The notes below the pieces were generated by a model. That model was not told the origin of the DNA, did not search any database, and saw only the letters and a program-made list of their open reading frames with translations. Shown piece by piece: positions 6,626 through 16,100 of a stretch of 34,357 bases of DNA (positions are counted from its first letter, which is position 1; each line of letters starts with the position of its first letter). The position numbers and the translations under genes are program-made. The DNA is from JADKCL01 sp046050405. GTDB lineage: Bacteria; Bacteroidota; Bacteroidia; J057; JADKCL01. The stretch lies in the NCBI GenBank assembly GCA_046050405.1, contig JBJOPY010000089.1, forward strand, positions 1-34,357, given 5' to 3'.

Positions 6626-9508
6626 ATGAGAAAATATATCCGTGCTGTTTTGATTTGCCTTCTGGGTGGTGCCAGCCTGGCAGCCAATGCACAACTTGAG
6701 CGTGCCAATAGGCGCTATGATCGCAGAGAGTATTACAGGGCGATCCCACTTTATCAGCGCTATCTAGAGAAGAGCCCTACGAGCAACGAGGGCATGGAAA
6801 AAATAGCCAACTGCTATCGAATGACCCATGATTCCAAGAATGCCGAGCATTGGTACAATCGATTGATCAAGGCAGGCAACAAGGATCCCCGAAACGTCCT
6901 CTATTACGCCCAGACGCTCATCAACAATGAGAAATGGGAGGATGCAGTGCCGCTGCTGGAAAGCTACCTTCAGGTGCATGAATGGGACGAAGTAGCCCAA
7001 AACACGCTGCAATCGGCACAAAATTACAAGAAGCTCCTTGCTGACTCCACCTTGTACATGGTGAAAGGCACGAATGTCAACACCCCTCAGTCTGAGTCTT
7101 GTCCGGCGATTTACCGTAACGCGCTCGTCTTTTCCAGCTCCCGCACACCTGCCAAGCGGATTTTTGGAAGGAATCAGGAAAACTTTCACAATCTGTATCA
7201 GGCGCAGTATTCTGGCAAGTCAGATGTTGGCGAGCCTAGGCTGCTGCCCGGCGTCATCAACAGCAAACGCCACGAAAGTGGAAGCACTTTCAGCCGTGAT
7301 GGCAATACGATATACTTCACTCGCAATGCCGCTCCCAAAGGCAAGTTCAGCGGGGGGGAGAGTGACATGATGCGGCTCAGGATTCTCAGGGCCGAGCTTA
7401 TACGCAACAAGTGGCGTCACCTCGCAGAGGTTCCTTTCAATGGCAAAGATTATTCAGCTGGCTACCCCTCGATGAGCCCCGATGGGAATACGTTTTACTT
7501 CGTCTCCGATATGCCTGGCGGTGAGGGTGCTACAGACATCTGGATGTCTCGCAAACAGGGTGAAACATGGAGCCAGCCAGAGAACATGGGGGCCAAAATC
7601 AATACTCCCGGAAACGAGATGTTTCCTTGGATAAGCCCCACAGGGGTCTTCTACTTCGCCTCCGATGGACATCCGGGATTAGGAGGGCTTGATCTCTTTC
7701 GCGTAACTTCCCTGGGCGGCGAATTCGAAAGGATCCACAACATGGGCGCCCCCATCAACAGCCCCAAGGATGACTTCGCAATCGCGATCGATGAAGCGAC
7801 CCAGACTGGGTTTTTTAGCTCCAACAGGAAAGGAGGAAAAGGTGAGGACGACATCTATTCATTTGTCCATCGCCAAATCTTGAAGGGACAGGTGTTCGAT
7901 GCCAAAACGAGCATGCCCGTCAACAATGCGAAGGTTGAAATCTATGGTGTCAAGGGTCTTGTGGCAGTTCTTCGTTCGGACAGTGCCGGCCTCTTCCGCT
8001 GTGGCCTTGACCGCAACTCGCAATACAAGCTCGTCGGATCCGGAGAAAACTATCTTGCCGCAGAGCAGGTCGTAAGCACGGTCAGTTTCGACCCCAGCAT
8101 TCCAATCGAGACTTCGATCAGGCTGACAAAAAATCAAACCTACCCGGGTTACACCCTCAAGGGCAAGGTCGAAGCGGATACCGCCGCCAACCTCTCCGGC
8201 ACCAAGGTTCGGATCACTGCCAAGGAGGTCATCACAACGGTGGACAAGAATGGTGCATTTGAATACCAATTGTCACCAGAAACTGACTATGAAGTCCGGG
8301 TGGAAAAGGAGGGCTTCCTTGGCAAGGTGATGGAAATCAGTACAAAAGGCATGAAGCCTGGAGAGCTTGACCTGCATGCAATGCTAAACCGCATCTTGCC
8401 TGACACGGCACTGTACCGCATCTACTATGATTACAACGATGTCCGTTTAAATACTGATGCAATCCGTGAGCTTGATCGCACACTGGAATTCTTGAAACAA
8501 AATCCATCCGCTAAGATCAGGCTGGTATCACATTCAGACTCTCGCGGAGAAGCGGCGTACAATGAGCAACTCTCCAGGCAGCGAACCAATAATGCAACTG
8601 CCTACTTGATCGAGCATGGAATAGACAAGAGTCGGTTGCAACAGGTTTGGCTTGGCGAGCATAGCCCGCAAAACAAGTGCCCCGACGGAGTGCCTTGTTC
8701 GGAAGAGGAGTATCGACAAAATCGCCAAACTGAAATTCAGTTAGCTGAGAATATTCGCGAGAAAGAAACTCCCAAGCTGGAGACTTCAAGTATAAATACC
8801 CCCCCAAAGGGCAGCTCTAAGCCCTCCGTGGAAACGAAGATCAATCCGAACTCGACAGTAACCGACCTTGCCAAAACTTCTGGCATGGATTCAAAGGCTG
8901 CCATCAATACAACTGAACCCGCCAAGGCCACTGGGTCAGCAGTGAAGCCTGCCGAACAGCCCAAGACCGCCGTGCCAGCCACCAAGGCCACTGAGCCTGA
9001 GTCTCCTAAGTCAGCTGTGAACCCCGCCGAACAGCCCAAGACGGTCGTGCCAGCCACCAAGGCCACTGAGCCTGAGGCTCCTAAGTCAACTGTGAAGCCT
9101 GCTGAACAGCCCAAGACGGTCGTGCCGGCCACCAAGGCCACTGAGCCTGAGGCTCCTAAGTCAGCTGTGAACCCCGCCGAACAGCCAAAGACGGTCGTGC
9201 CAGCCACCAAGGCCACTGAGCCTGAGTCCCCTAAGTCAGCTGTGAAGCCTGCCGAACAGCCCAAGACCGCCGTGCCAGCCACCAAGGCCACTGAGCCTGA
9301 GTCTCCTAAGTCCGCTGTGAAGCCTGCCGAACAGCCCAAGACCGCCGTGCCAGCCACCAAGACTACTGAGCCAGCTGTCAAGCCTGCTGAACAGCCTAAG
9401 GCACCTGCCGTGAAACCCACAGAACCAGAAATCAAGTCCAGTAGTCAACCATGGAACAATAGTTTAGTACCCTCAACTAAAGCGAAGCCAAAGAAGACGA
9501 AAAAATGA
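6626..9508 (+). CDS. PorE-like protein: TPR, PD40 propeller, carboxypeptidase-regulatory and OmpA domains, with repeat tail
   Basis: 960 residues. Order: signal peptide (1-23, ending AANAQ); TPR-like helices (about 24-130: YDRREYYRAIPLYQRYLEKS); PD40/WD40-type blades (about 150-410: SRDGNTIYFTRN, SPDGNTFYFVSD, SPTGVFYFASDGHPGLGGLD); a carboxypeptidase-regulatory-like domain (about 418-500) and a second similar fold (about 515-580); an OmpA/MotB peptidoglycan-binding domain (about 592-708) with SHSDSRGEAAYNEQLSRQR and a closing NRQTEI; then a Lys/Pro/Ala-rich tail with tandem repeats from residue 772 to about 934. This order matches PorE, a type IX secretion component thought to tie the machine to peptidoglycan, but many paralogues share it, and PorE is a lipoprotein whereas here I see no lipobox. 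It should sit in the periplasm, bound to the cell wall. A direct role in secretion is inference. Confidence 0.85.
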   Translation: MRKYIRAVLICLLGGASLAANAQLERANRRYDRREYYRAIPLYQRYLEKSPTSNEGMEKIANCYRMTHDSKNAEHWYNRLIKAGNKDPRNVLYYAQTLINNEKWEDAVPLLESYLQVHEWDEVAQNTLQSAQNYKKLLADSTLYMVKGTNVNTPQSESCPAIYRNALVFSSSRTPAKRIFGRNQENFHNLYQAQYSGKSDVGEPRLLPGVINSKRHESGSTFSRDGNTIYFTRNAAPKGKFSGGESDMMRLRILRAELIRNKWRHLAEVPFNGKDYSAGYPSMSPDGNTFYFVSDMPGGEGATDIWMSRKQGETWSQPENMGAKINTPGNEMFPWISPTGVFYFASDGHPGLGGLDLFRVTSLGGEFERIHNMGAPINSPKDDFAIAIDEATQTGFFSSNRKGGKGEDDIYSFVHRQILKGQVFDAKTSMPVNNAKVEIYGVKGLVAVLRSDSAGLFRCGLDRNSQYKLVGSGENYLAAEQVVSTVSFDPSIPIETSIRLTKNQTYPGYTLKGKVEADTAANLSGTKVRITAKEVITTVDKNGAFEYQLSPETDYEVRVEKEGFLGKVMEISTKGMKPGELDLHAMLNRILPDTALYRIYYDYNDVRLNTDAIRELDRTLEFLKQNPSAKIRLVSHSDSRGEAAYNEQLSRQRTNNATAYLIEHGIDKSRLQQVWLGEHSPQNKCPDGVPCSEEEYRQNRQTEIQLAENIREKETPKLETSSINTPPKGSSKPSVETKINPNSTVTDLAKTSGMDSKAAINTTEPAKATGSAVKPAEQPKTAVPATKATEPESPKSAVNPAEQPKTVVPATKATEPEAPKSTVKPAEQPKTVVPATKATEPEAPKSAVNPAEQPKTVVPATKATEPESPKSAVKPAEQPKTAVPATKATEPESPKSAVKPAEQPKTAVPATKTTEPAVKPAEQPKAPAVKPTEPEIKSSSQPWNNSLVPSTKAKPKKTKK
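8939..9427 (+). repeat. 75-bp tandem repeat coding a 25-residue Pro/Lys-rich unit
   Basis: Five full copies start at 8939, 9014, 9089, 9164 and 9239; a sixth, shortened to 60 bp, starts at 9314, and a degenerate copy follows to about 9427. The unit reads AVKPAEQPKTAVPATKATEP then ESPKS. Copies differ at a few fixed sites (K/N at position 3, A/T at 1, A/V at 11, S/A at 22), with copies 2 and 4 sharing N and copies 1, 5 and 6 sharing the K...A form, which suggests block duplication. All copies are in frame, so copy-number change would alter tail length without breaking the gene. Confidence 0.9.
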
Positions 9509-9696
9509 AAACAAGGTCGACATGAAGGCTAGGCCGGTAGGGGAACATCCCTTCGTCAAGCCCCTGTGGACACCATGACGATTCGCCCCTATATGCATGT
9601 AAATTTTTTTCCGGGCGGCCAGCCAGTCGTTGAGTGTTTCCTATAAATTAATTCCTATGAGATTTTGCTTTAACTGAACTATTAATTTCTTGACTT

Positions 9697-10974
9697 ATGC
9701 CTGAGGAGAAAGTATGCTTCGTAATCACAGGTTTTGGGAAAAAAACCGATTTTCAGACGGGTGCCGTCTATGACCTTGAAAAAACCTATCAACTGCTGCT
9801 CAAGCCTGTCTTTGATGAGTTTGGCTATCGGTGCTTCCGCACGACTGAGCTGAAGTATTCCGGCAGCATCGATGTGGAGATGTACTACTACATCTTGAAT
9901 GCAGACTTTGTCGTTGCAGACATCTCGACATTGAATGCCAACGCATTGTATGAGCTGGGAGTCAGGCACGCCCTGCGACCAGACACGACGATCATCATCG
10001 CCGAGAGTACGTTGTTGGGCGACAAGGAGAAGAACATCGGCCCCAGGATTCCTTTTGATTTGGGGCATGGTGTCATCTTCACCTACAAGCATGATGGCAA
10101 CGACATCCACCCGGATGAAGTGGCAAGGTTCACGGGACAGCTCAAGGGCCTGGTCGCGGAGCTGATCGGCAAGGGAAAAAACGACAGCCCGGTTTACACC
10201 TACTTGCCTGGCCTGGAGCCACCGGTGTTTACCGACCTGAAAGCGAAGTCCTCCTCCAAAAACAATGAGGACAAACCTGCGGAAGAGGAAGGCGACAGTT
10301 TGTCGGAGGTTCTGCTAAAAGCCGAAGAAGCCAAAAACAACGCGGATTATGAGACGGCCTTCAAGCTTTTCGAGCAAGCCATGAAGCAGTCGTCCAATGA
10401 CACCTATGTCACTCAAAGGTTTGCCTTGGTAACCTACAAATCAAAACTTCCGAATGAAAAGGATGCGCTGACAAAGGCGCTGGAGATTTTGCAGCCATTG
10501 AAGCCCGACACGACCAATGACGTGGAAACGCTAGGATTGGTGGGGGCGATCTACAAGCGGCTGTATGACCAAACCAAAGACATCGCCGATTTGAAGAGAT
10601 CATTGCATCACTATCAGCGCGGATTTTATGTCGCAAGCGATTATTACAATGGTGTCAATACTGCCTTCATCATGACATGGCTCAGCTCGCTGACGAGCGA
10701 CCAGGATGAGAAGATTACATACAAGACCACGGCGAAATGGATTCGCCAAGCGGTTCTGGACATTTGCAAGGCCCTCATGAAGAGCAAGGATGGCATGAAG
10801 CGCAACGATATCATGTGGATCATGCAGACCAAAGCTGAATGTGAATTTGGGCTGGGAAAAGAGGAGTCCTATGAGGCCACCCTGGAGATGATGGAGAACT
10901 TCGAGAACAGCAAGTTCAATCGCGATAGCTTCGATGAGCAAATGGCAAAATTGAAGGTGCTGATGGGTGCCTGA
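9697..10974 (+). CDS. Two-domain protein: nucleoside-deoxyribosyltransferase/TIR-like (DRHyd) domain plus TPR-S (DUF4071-like) scaffold
   Basis: 425 residues, no signal peptide or membrane segment, so cytoplasmic. Residues 1-125 resemble the nucleoside 2-deoxyribosyltransferase/TIR-like Rossmann fold: CFVITGFG at 7-14, YSGSID at 54-59, ADFVVADISTLNANALYELG at 69-88. D75, N80/N82 and E86 sit where this superfamily keeps its catalytic acid and substrate contacts. After a charged linker (about 180-200) comes a helical repeat region (about 202-425) with TPR-like DYETAFKLFEQAMKQS and a SDYYNGVNTA motif (about 314-323) like the Y-x-G-[IV]-N motif of the MAP3K TRAF-binding/DUF4071 family. The same order of domains occurs before the kinase of animal ASK1-3, and the TPR scaffold has been proposed to sense NAD-derived signals in bacterial conflict systems. 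Neighbours (PorE-like, DinB-like) give no clear system. Fold calls are from motif reading; activity is inference. Confidence 0.7.
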   Translation: MPEEKVCFVITGFGKKTDFQTGAVYDLEKTYQLLLKPVFDEFGYRCFRTTELKYSGSIDVEMYYYILNADFVVADISTLNANALYELGVRHALRPDTTIIIAESTLLGDKEKNIGPRIPFDLGHGVIFTYKHDGNDIHPDEVARFTGQLKGLVAELIGKGKNDSPVYTYLPGLEPPVFTDLKAKSSSKNNEDKPAEEEGDSLSEVLLKAEEAKNNADYETAFKLFEQAMKQSSNDTYVTQRFALVTYKSKLPNEKDALTKALEILQPLKPDTTNDVETLGLVGAIYKRLYDQTKDIADLKRSLHHYQRGFYVASDYYNGVNTAFIMTWLSSLTSDQDEKITYKTTAKWIRQAVLDICKALMKSKDGMKRNDIMWIMQTKAECEFGLGKEESYEATLEMMENFENSKFNRDSFDEQMAKLKVLMGA

Positions 10975-10993
10975 GAATTACGACAGGCAAATT

Positions 10994-11035
10994 GTGTCGG
11001 GAGTCTCCCTTTGCGGAAAAAGAGACTCCCGACAC
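10994..11035 (+). terminator. Strong 14-bp hairpin after the DRHyd-TPR gene
   Basis: GTGTCGGGAGTCTC (10994-11007) is perfectly complementary to GAGACTCCCGACAC (11022-11035), with a 14-nt loop, starting 19 nt after the stop codon. No U run follows on either strand. The left arm can also fold on itself (GGGAGTCTCCC, 10999-11009). It is similar in size and GGGAG content to the hairpin after nrdA, so it is probably this lineage's transcription-end or mRNA-stabilising structure. Confidence 0.6.
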
Positions 11036-11228
11036 GGTAAAATAGAATAGCCTGATGAAGGAACCCTGCACTTCATCGAGATCGAGATACCTCTAACTGC
11101 CTGGGTACAGACTCGAATCACCAGTGAGCAAGGAAGGGTGGAGCCCCCTGGCGCAAGGGAGAGCCCCAAGGATGGACTTAGAAATGCAAAGACACTCTTA
11201 AATCGATTAAAATACTCATCCCATACGC

Positions 11229-11792
11229 GTGAAAAACACATATCTGAATCCGATCCTGAAAGAAGCTGCCGAGTTGCCCTCCAAGTTGCAGGAAGTATTT
11301 GGCAGTCTCACCGCCGAACAACTCAACTGGAAACCCAATCCAGCTACATGGAGCATCGGCGAGTGCATAGACCACCTGATCAACACAAATCGCAGCTATT
11401 TCGCCCAGCTGGAGGCCATCAGTCGTGGCGACAAGTATGAATCCTTCTGGGAGAAGCTGCCGCTGTTTCACAAATTTTGGGGGAAGACCTTACTGAACGC
11501 GACCTCTGACGTAGAGGTGAAAAAGGGAAAGTCTCCGGGACCTTTCAAGCCGGTGCGGAGCACCGTCGCGACGAGCATCCTAGACGAGTTCGCACTTCAT
11601 CAGAAACAGCTGATCAGCAAGGTGGAAAGCACGGACAAGGTCGACCATCACAAGACGATGATCACATCGCCGGCTGCAGCCTTCATCACTTACAGCCTTC
11701 ATGATGCCCTCTTGATCATTTTCCAGCATGAAAGGCGTCATTTCAACCAGGCCAAGTCCCTGATGGCCATGACAGGATTCCCGAAGTCTTAG
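11229..11792 (+). CDS. DinB-like (DinB_2/YfiT superfamily) putative metalloenzyme
   Basis: 187 residues in a four-helix-bundle pattern. The three His of the DinB/YfiT metal site are visible: H49 in WSIGECIDHL and H167/H171 in FQHERRHFNQAK near the C-terminus; the phrase LNWKPNPATWSIGECIDHL is characteristic. Members are small cytoplasmic proteins; some transfer thiol cofactors such as bacillithiol, most have no known substrate. The start is GTG at 11229: an in-frame TAA at 11208-11210 and the absence of an upstream ATG leave it as the best choice, with MKNTYLNPIL as the start of the first helix. It ends 3 bp before the stop of the convergent polyprenyl synthase gene, with no room for a separate terminator. 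The family is sure, the reaction unknown. Confidence 0.85.
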   Translation: MKNTYLNPILKEAAELPSKLQEVFGSLTAEQLNWKPNPATWSIGECIDHLINTNRSYFAQLEAISRGDKYESFWEKLPLFHKFWGKTLLNATSDVEVKKGKSPGPFKPVRSTVATSILDEFALHQKQLISKVESTDKVDHHKTMITSPAAAFITYSLHDALLIIFQHERRHFNQAKSLMAMTGFPKS

Positions 11793-11795
11793 GCA

Positions 11796-12779
11796 CTATT
11801 TCTCCCGTGATACCGAGTAGTCCACCAATGCCCTGAGGCTGGTCTTGCTGGGTGACTCAGGCAGTCCCCCCAAGATTTCCATGGCCTCCTTCAGGAAATT
11901 GTTCATCACCTGCTCACTGTAAGCGATGCCGCCGTGGTCTCTTACATACTCGATCACCCAAGCGACGGCCCTCTTGTCCGTGTTGTGATTGCGGACGACA
12001 TTGATGATCTTGCGACGGTGCGCCCAGCTTGATTTGTTCAGGACGTGGATGAGCGGGAGGGTCATCTTCTTTTCCTTGATATCGATGCCGAGCGGTTTGC
12101 CGACATCCTCCGTGCCATAGTCGAACAGGTCGTCGCGGATTTGGAAGGCCATGCCGATCTTCTCGCCCATGAGACGCATCCTCTCGATGAATTCAGCATC
12201 CGTCGGGCGGGCACTGGCAGCACCGACCTCGCAGCAGCTCGCAATCAGGGAGGCTGTCTTTTGCCGGATGATCTCGAAATAGACCGCTTCATCCACATTC
12301 AGCTTCCTTGCCTTTTCGATTTGGAGAAGCTCACCCTCCGCCATGAGCCTGACGGCATTGCTGGTAATCTTCAGCAACTGGAAGTCGTCATGCTCCAGTG
12401 ACATCAGCAAACCCTTGCTGAGCAAGAAGTCGCCGATGAGGACAGCGATCTTGTTCTTCCAGAGTGCATTGATGCTGAAAAATCCGCGACGCTCATCAGC
12501 GTCATCCACTACATCATCGTGCACGAGTGTGGCCGTGTGCAGAAGTTCGATCAGTGCGGCTCCGCGATAAGTGCTGGGTGTGATGCCCCCCGCAGCATTG
12601 GCGCAGAGCAAGACAAACATTGGTCGCATCTGCTTGCCCTTGCGCTTCACCAAATATTGCATGATCTTGTCCAGAAGCATCACGCGGCTCTTCATCGCTC
12701 CCCGAAAGTACTTTTCGAATTGCACCAGCTCCTCGGCGATCGGAGCCTGGATCATTTCCAATGCACGCTTTTTGGACAT
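11796..12779 (-). CDS. Polyprenyl diphosphate synthase (trans, long-chain)
   Basis: 327 residues, the usual length for octaprenyl- or related all-trans polyprenyl diphosphate synthases, which add isopentenyl units to an allylic diphosphate to make the side chain of menaquinone. Both aspartate-rich magnesium sites are intact: first motif DDVVD at 88-92 followed by DADERRG, second motif DDLFD at 216-220 in AFQIRDDLFDYG. The substrate-binding KGKQMRPMFVLL stretch is at about 47-58. The frame runs upstream to 12854, but I start at the ATG at 12777-12779 (MSKKRALEMIQAPI), where family similarity begins; the 25 codons before it are Pro/Asn-rich and untypical. Product chain length cannot be read from sequence with certainty. 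Convergent with the DinB-like gene at a 3-bp gap. Confidence 0.9.
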   Translation of the reverse strand: MSKKRALEMIQAPIAEELVQFEKYFRGAMKSRVMLLDKIMQYLVKRKGKQMRPMFVLLCANAAGGITPSTYRGAALIELLHTATLVHDDVVDDADERRGFFSINALWKNKIAVLIGDFLLSKGLLMSLEHDDFQLLKITSNAVRLMAEGELLQIEKARKLNVDEAVYFEIIRQKTASLIASCCEVGAASARPTDAEFIERMRLMGEKIGMAFQIRDDLFDYGTEDVGKPLGIDIKEKKMTLPLIHVLNKSSWAHRRKIINVVRNHNTDKRAVAWVIEYVRDHGGIAYSEQVMNNFLKEAMEILGGLPESPSKTSLRALVDYSVSREK

Positions 12780-13130
12780 CGCCTTAAAATTAGGGGTTTT
12801 CTTTTCGGGATTGCGATTTGGAGGGGAAATATAGGGATGAAAGTTCAGTGCCATCTTGGTGCATTGGATTTCAGGATAATTGGAGCTGTGATGAAAATAG
12901 GCTGCGCCAGATACCCGCTAAGGGATTTGACCCTCCATGGCCTCCATCCTCATTCGATCATGTTGACCGGTTGCCCTTGTGACCCTGGGCATTCCACACC
13001 CCGGGTACTCGGATTTTTCATAAACTTGCGCATCTTTTTTTAGTTCAAGGCAATGCGTCATGAACCGGGGCAGTACAAGCCCCCTCAGGTGAGCGACCCC
13101 TCTGGATGACGGTGCCTTATCGAAATATCA
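12780..13130. other. Divergent intergenic region between the polyprenyl synthase gene and ileS
   Basis: 351 bp without a credible gene. It must contain the promoters of the leftward prenyl synthase gene and of the rightward ileS operon, but I find no clean TTTG/TAnnTTTG pair for either. A small GGGGC/GCCCC hairpin (13067-13083) lies 48 bp before the ileS start, and an AT-rich stretch with T7 lies at about 13030-13042. No T-box-like leader is visible. Confidence 0.5.
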
Positions 13131-16100
13131 ATGGAAACGAAAAACCCAACACTGGCGAAGCTGTACCAGGAATATCAGAAGCTATCGCTGCCTGAATTGG
13201 ACAAAGCGATCCTTCGATTCTGGAAGGAAACGGACATTTTCAAGAAGAGCATTTCCGCACGGGAGGGCAACCCCTCGTTCGTTTTCTATGAGGGGCCACC
13301 GAGCGCCAACGGACATCCGGGCATCCACCACGTGATGGGTCGTACAATCAAGGACATTTTCTGCCGCTACAAGACCCTGAAGGGATACCAAGTGCACCGC
13401 AAAGCGGGGTGGGATACACACGGACTTCCCATCGAGCTGAATGTGGAGAAGGAACTTGGCATTACCAAGGACGACATCGGCCACAGGGTTCCTGTCGAAG
13501 AATATAACCAGGCCTGCAAGGCTGCGGTGATGCGCTTCACGAATGAATGGAACGAAGTCACTGAAAAAATGGGCTATTGGGTGGACTTGGAACACCCGTA
13601 TGTCACCTATGAGAGCAAGTACATCGAGAGTTGCTGGTGGCTCCTGAAGCAGTTGTTCGATAAAAACCTTCTGTACAAAGGTTATACGATTCAGCCTTAT
13701 TCCCCAGCTGCGGGAACCGGTCTCAGCTCCCACGAGCTCAATCAGCCCGGCACCTACCAAAAGGTGAAGGATACGACGATTGTCGCCCAATTCAAGGCGA
13801 TCCGAGACTCCCGATCCGAGCTGCTGTTTTCAAAGGCAGCCGGCCCCGTCTATTTCCTCGCATGGACGACCACCCCGTGGACATTGCCCAGCAACACCGC
13901 CCTGGCGGTCGGCAAAGGCATTGCATACGTCCAGGTGAATACCACCAATCCTTATACGGATGCCCCCATTTCCATCATCATGGCCGAGGCCTTGATGGGC
14001 AAGGTGCTGGGGATCGAAGGTCCGATGGTCGATGGCCAGGGTACTGGGAAGGTCGGAGGGAAGAAAATCCATTTCATGCAGGTTGGCACCTATTCAGGTG
14101 CAGAGCTTGCAGGTATCCACTATGAGCAACTGATGCCCTATGTGAAACCCGAAGGCGATGCTTTCCGTGTGATTGTCGGCGACTTTGTGACCACCGAGGA
14201 CGGCACCGGAATCGTTCACATCGCACCGACATTTGGCGCGGACGATTTCAGGGTAGCCGCCCAGAATGGCATCCCCGCGTTGCTTGTCACCCACCCGGAC
14301 GGTTCTCGCGGACCACTGGTGGACAAGAAGGGAAGATTTGTCGCCGAAATGGCCCCCTATGCAGGCCGATTTGTGAAGAACTACAACGATGACGATGAGA
14401 ATGCCCCCGATTACAGATCGACGGACGTAATGATCGCCATCCAGCTCAAGGAGGAAAACAAGGCCTTCAAGGTCGAGAAATACGAGCACGACTACCCACA
14501 CTGTTGGAGAACTGACAAGCCCATCTTGTATTATCCGCTCGATGCATGGTTCATCAAGACCACTGCCATGAAAGACCGCATGGTGGAGCTGAACAAAACC
14601 ATCCATTGGAAGCCTGAAAGCACAGGTTCGGGCCGCTTCGGAAACTGGCTGGAGAACCTTGTGGATTGGAACCTGAGCCGTTCCAGATTCTGGGGGATTC
14701 CCCTTCCTATCTGGGCGACGGATGACGCCTCGGAGAAGAAATGCATCGGCTCACGGGAAGAATTATTCGCCGAGATGAAGAAGTCCGTCGCCGCAGGGTT
14801 CATGACGGCGGAGCAGGCCGATGAGTTTGCTGGCCGCGATGACCTGCACAGACCGTATGTGGACTACGTGGTATTGGTCAGCGAAACCGGCAAGCCGATG
14901 CACCGCGAGCCCGACCTGATCGACGTATGGTTTGATTCAGGGGCAATGCCCGTGGCGCAGTTGCACTATCCATTTGAGAACCAGGAGCTCTTCGACCAGA
15001 ACTTCCCCGGGGATTTCATTGCGGAAGGTGTCGACCAGACCCGTGGCTGGTTTTTCACCCTTCATGCCATCGCCACGATGGTATTTGACAAGGTTGCATA
15101 TAAGAATGTCGTCTCAAATGGGCTCGTCCTGGACAAAGACGGCGTCAAAATGTCCAAGCGACTGGGCAATGTCGTCGACCCATTCAAGATGCTCCGGACC
15201 TACGGCGCCGACACGGTACGCTGGTACATGGTCGGCAATACCGCTCCTTGGGACAACCTGAAGTTCAATGAGGAGCACATGAAGGAGACACAGCAAGGTT
15301 ACTTCGGCACCCTCTTCAACACCTACTTTTTCTTCGCCCAATACGCCAATGTGGATGGATTTGATCATCGCCAACCACGCATCCCCGTCTCGGAACGCCG
15401 TGAAATGGATCGCTGGGCCATGTCCAAACTGAACACCCTCATTGCCGATGTGGATGCTGCCCTTGGGAATTATGAGCCTCATCGTGGCATCAAGGCGATG
15501 GAGGCATTCCTGGACGAGCTCAGCAATTGGTACGTAAGACTGAGCCGGCGTGTCTTCTGGAAGGGCGAGATGTCAGGAGAGAAGGTGGCGGCCTATCAAA
15601 CGCTGTATGAGTGCCTGCTTACCCTGTCCAAGATGATGGCCCCCTATGCGCCATTCTACAGTGAAAAGCTGTACGGCGACCTGAATCGCGTCACTGGACT
15701 GGAACCGTACGAATCTGTTCACTTGTGTCGTTTTCCCTCCTCCAATCCAGCCGAGATAGATCACGACCTGGAGCAAAGGATGGCATTTGCCAGGGAGATC
15801 ACTTCACTGGTGCACAGCATCCGCAAGCATCCTCAGGTGAACCTGAAAGTCAGGCAGCCGCTCGCCCGTGTACTCGTACCCGTACTCAGCGAGGAAATGG
15901 CGCGGCAGGTGATGGCAGTCAAGGATATCATCCTTTCCGAGGTCAATGTCAAAGCGCTGGAGCTGGTGCGGGATGGCGACGGCAATGCCGTGATCGTCAA
16001 AAAGGCCAAGGCCAATTTCAAAGCATTGGGATCCAGGCTCGGAGCCAAGATGAAATTTGCCGCCGCTGCCGTCGAAAAATTTGGGAACCAAGAGTTTGCC

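Noticed and set aside
8737..9435. 232-codon minus-strand frame with regular Gly/Ala/Val/Ser repeats
   Set aside because: It is the antisense reading of the 75-bp tandem array; the plus-strand reading continues a complete OmpA-family protein.
11036..11228. tRNA-like GACTCGAATCACC segment near 11110
   Set aside because: No acceptor, D or anticodon stems can be assembled around it; the match to a T-arm is partial and by chance.
12780..13130. Possible T-box or other riboswitch in the ileS leader
   Set aside because: No T-box sequence or specifier-loop arrangement is visible; only a 5-bp GGGGC/GCCCC stem. T-boxes are also not expected in Bacteroidota.
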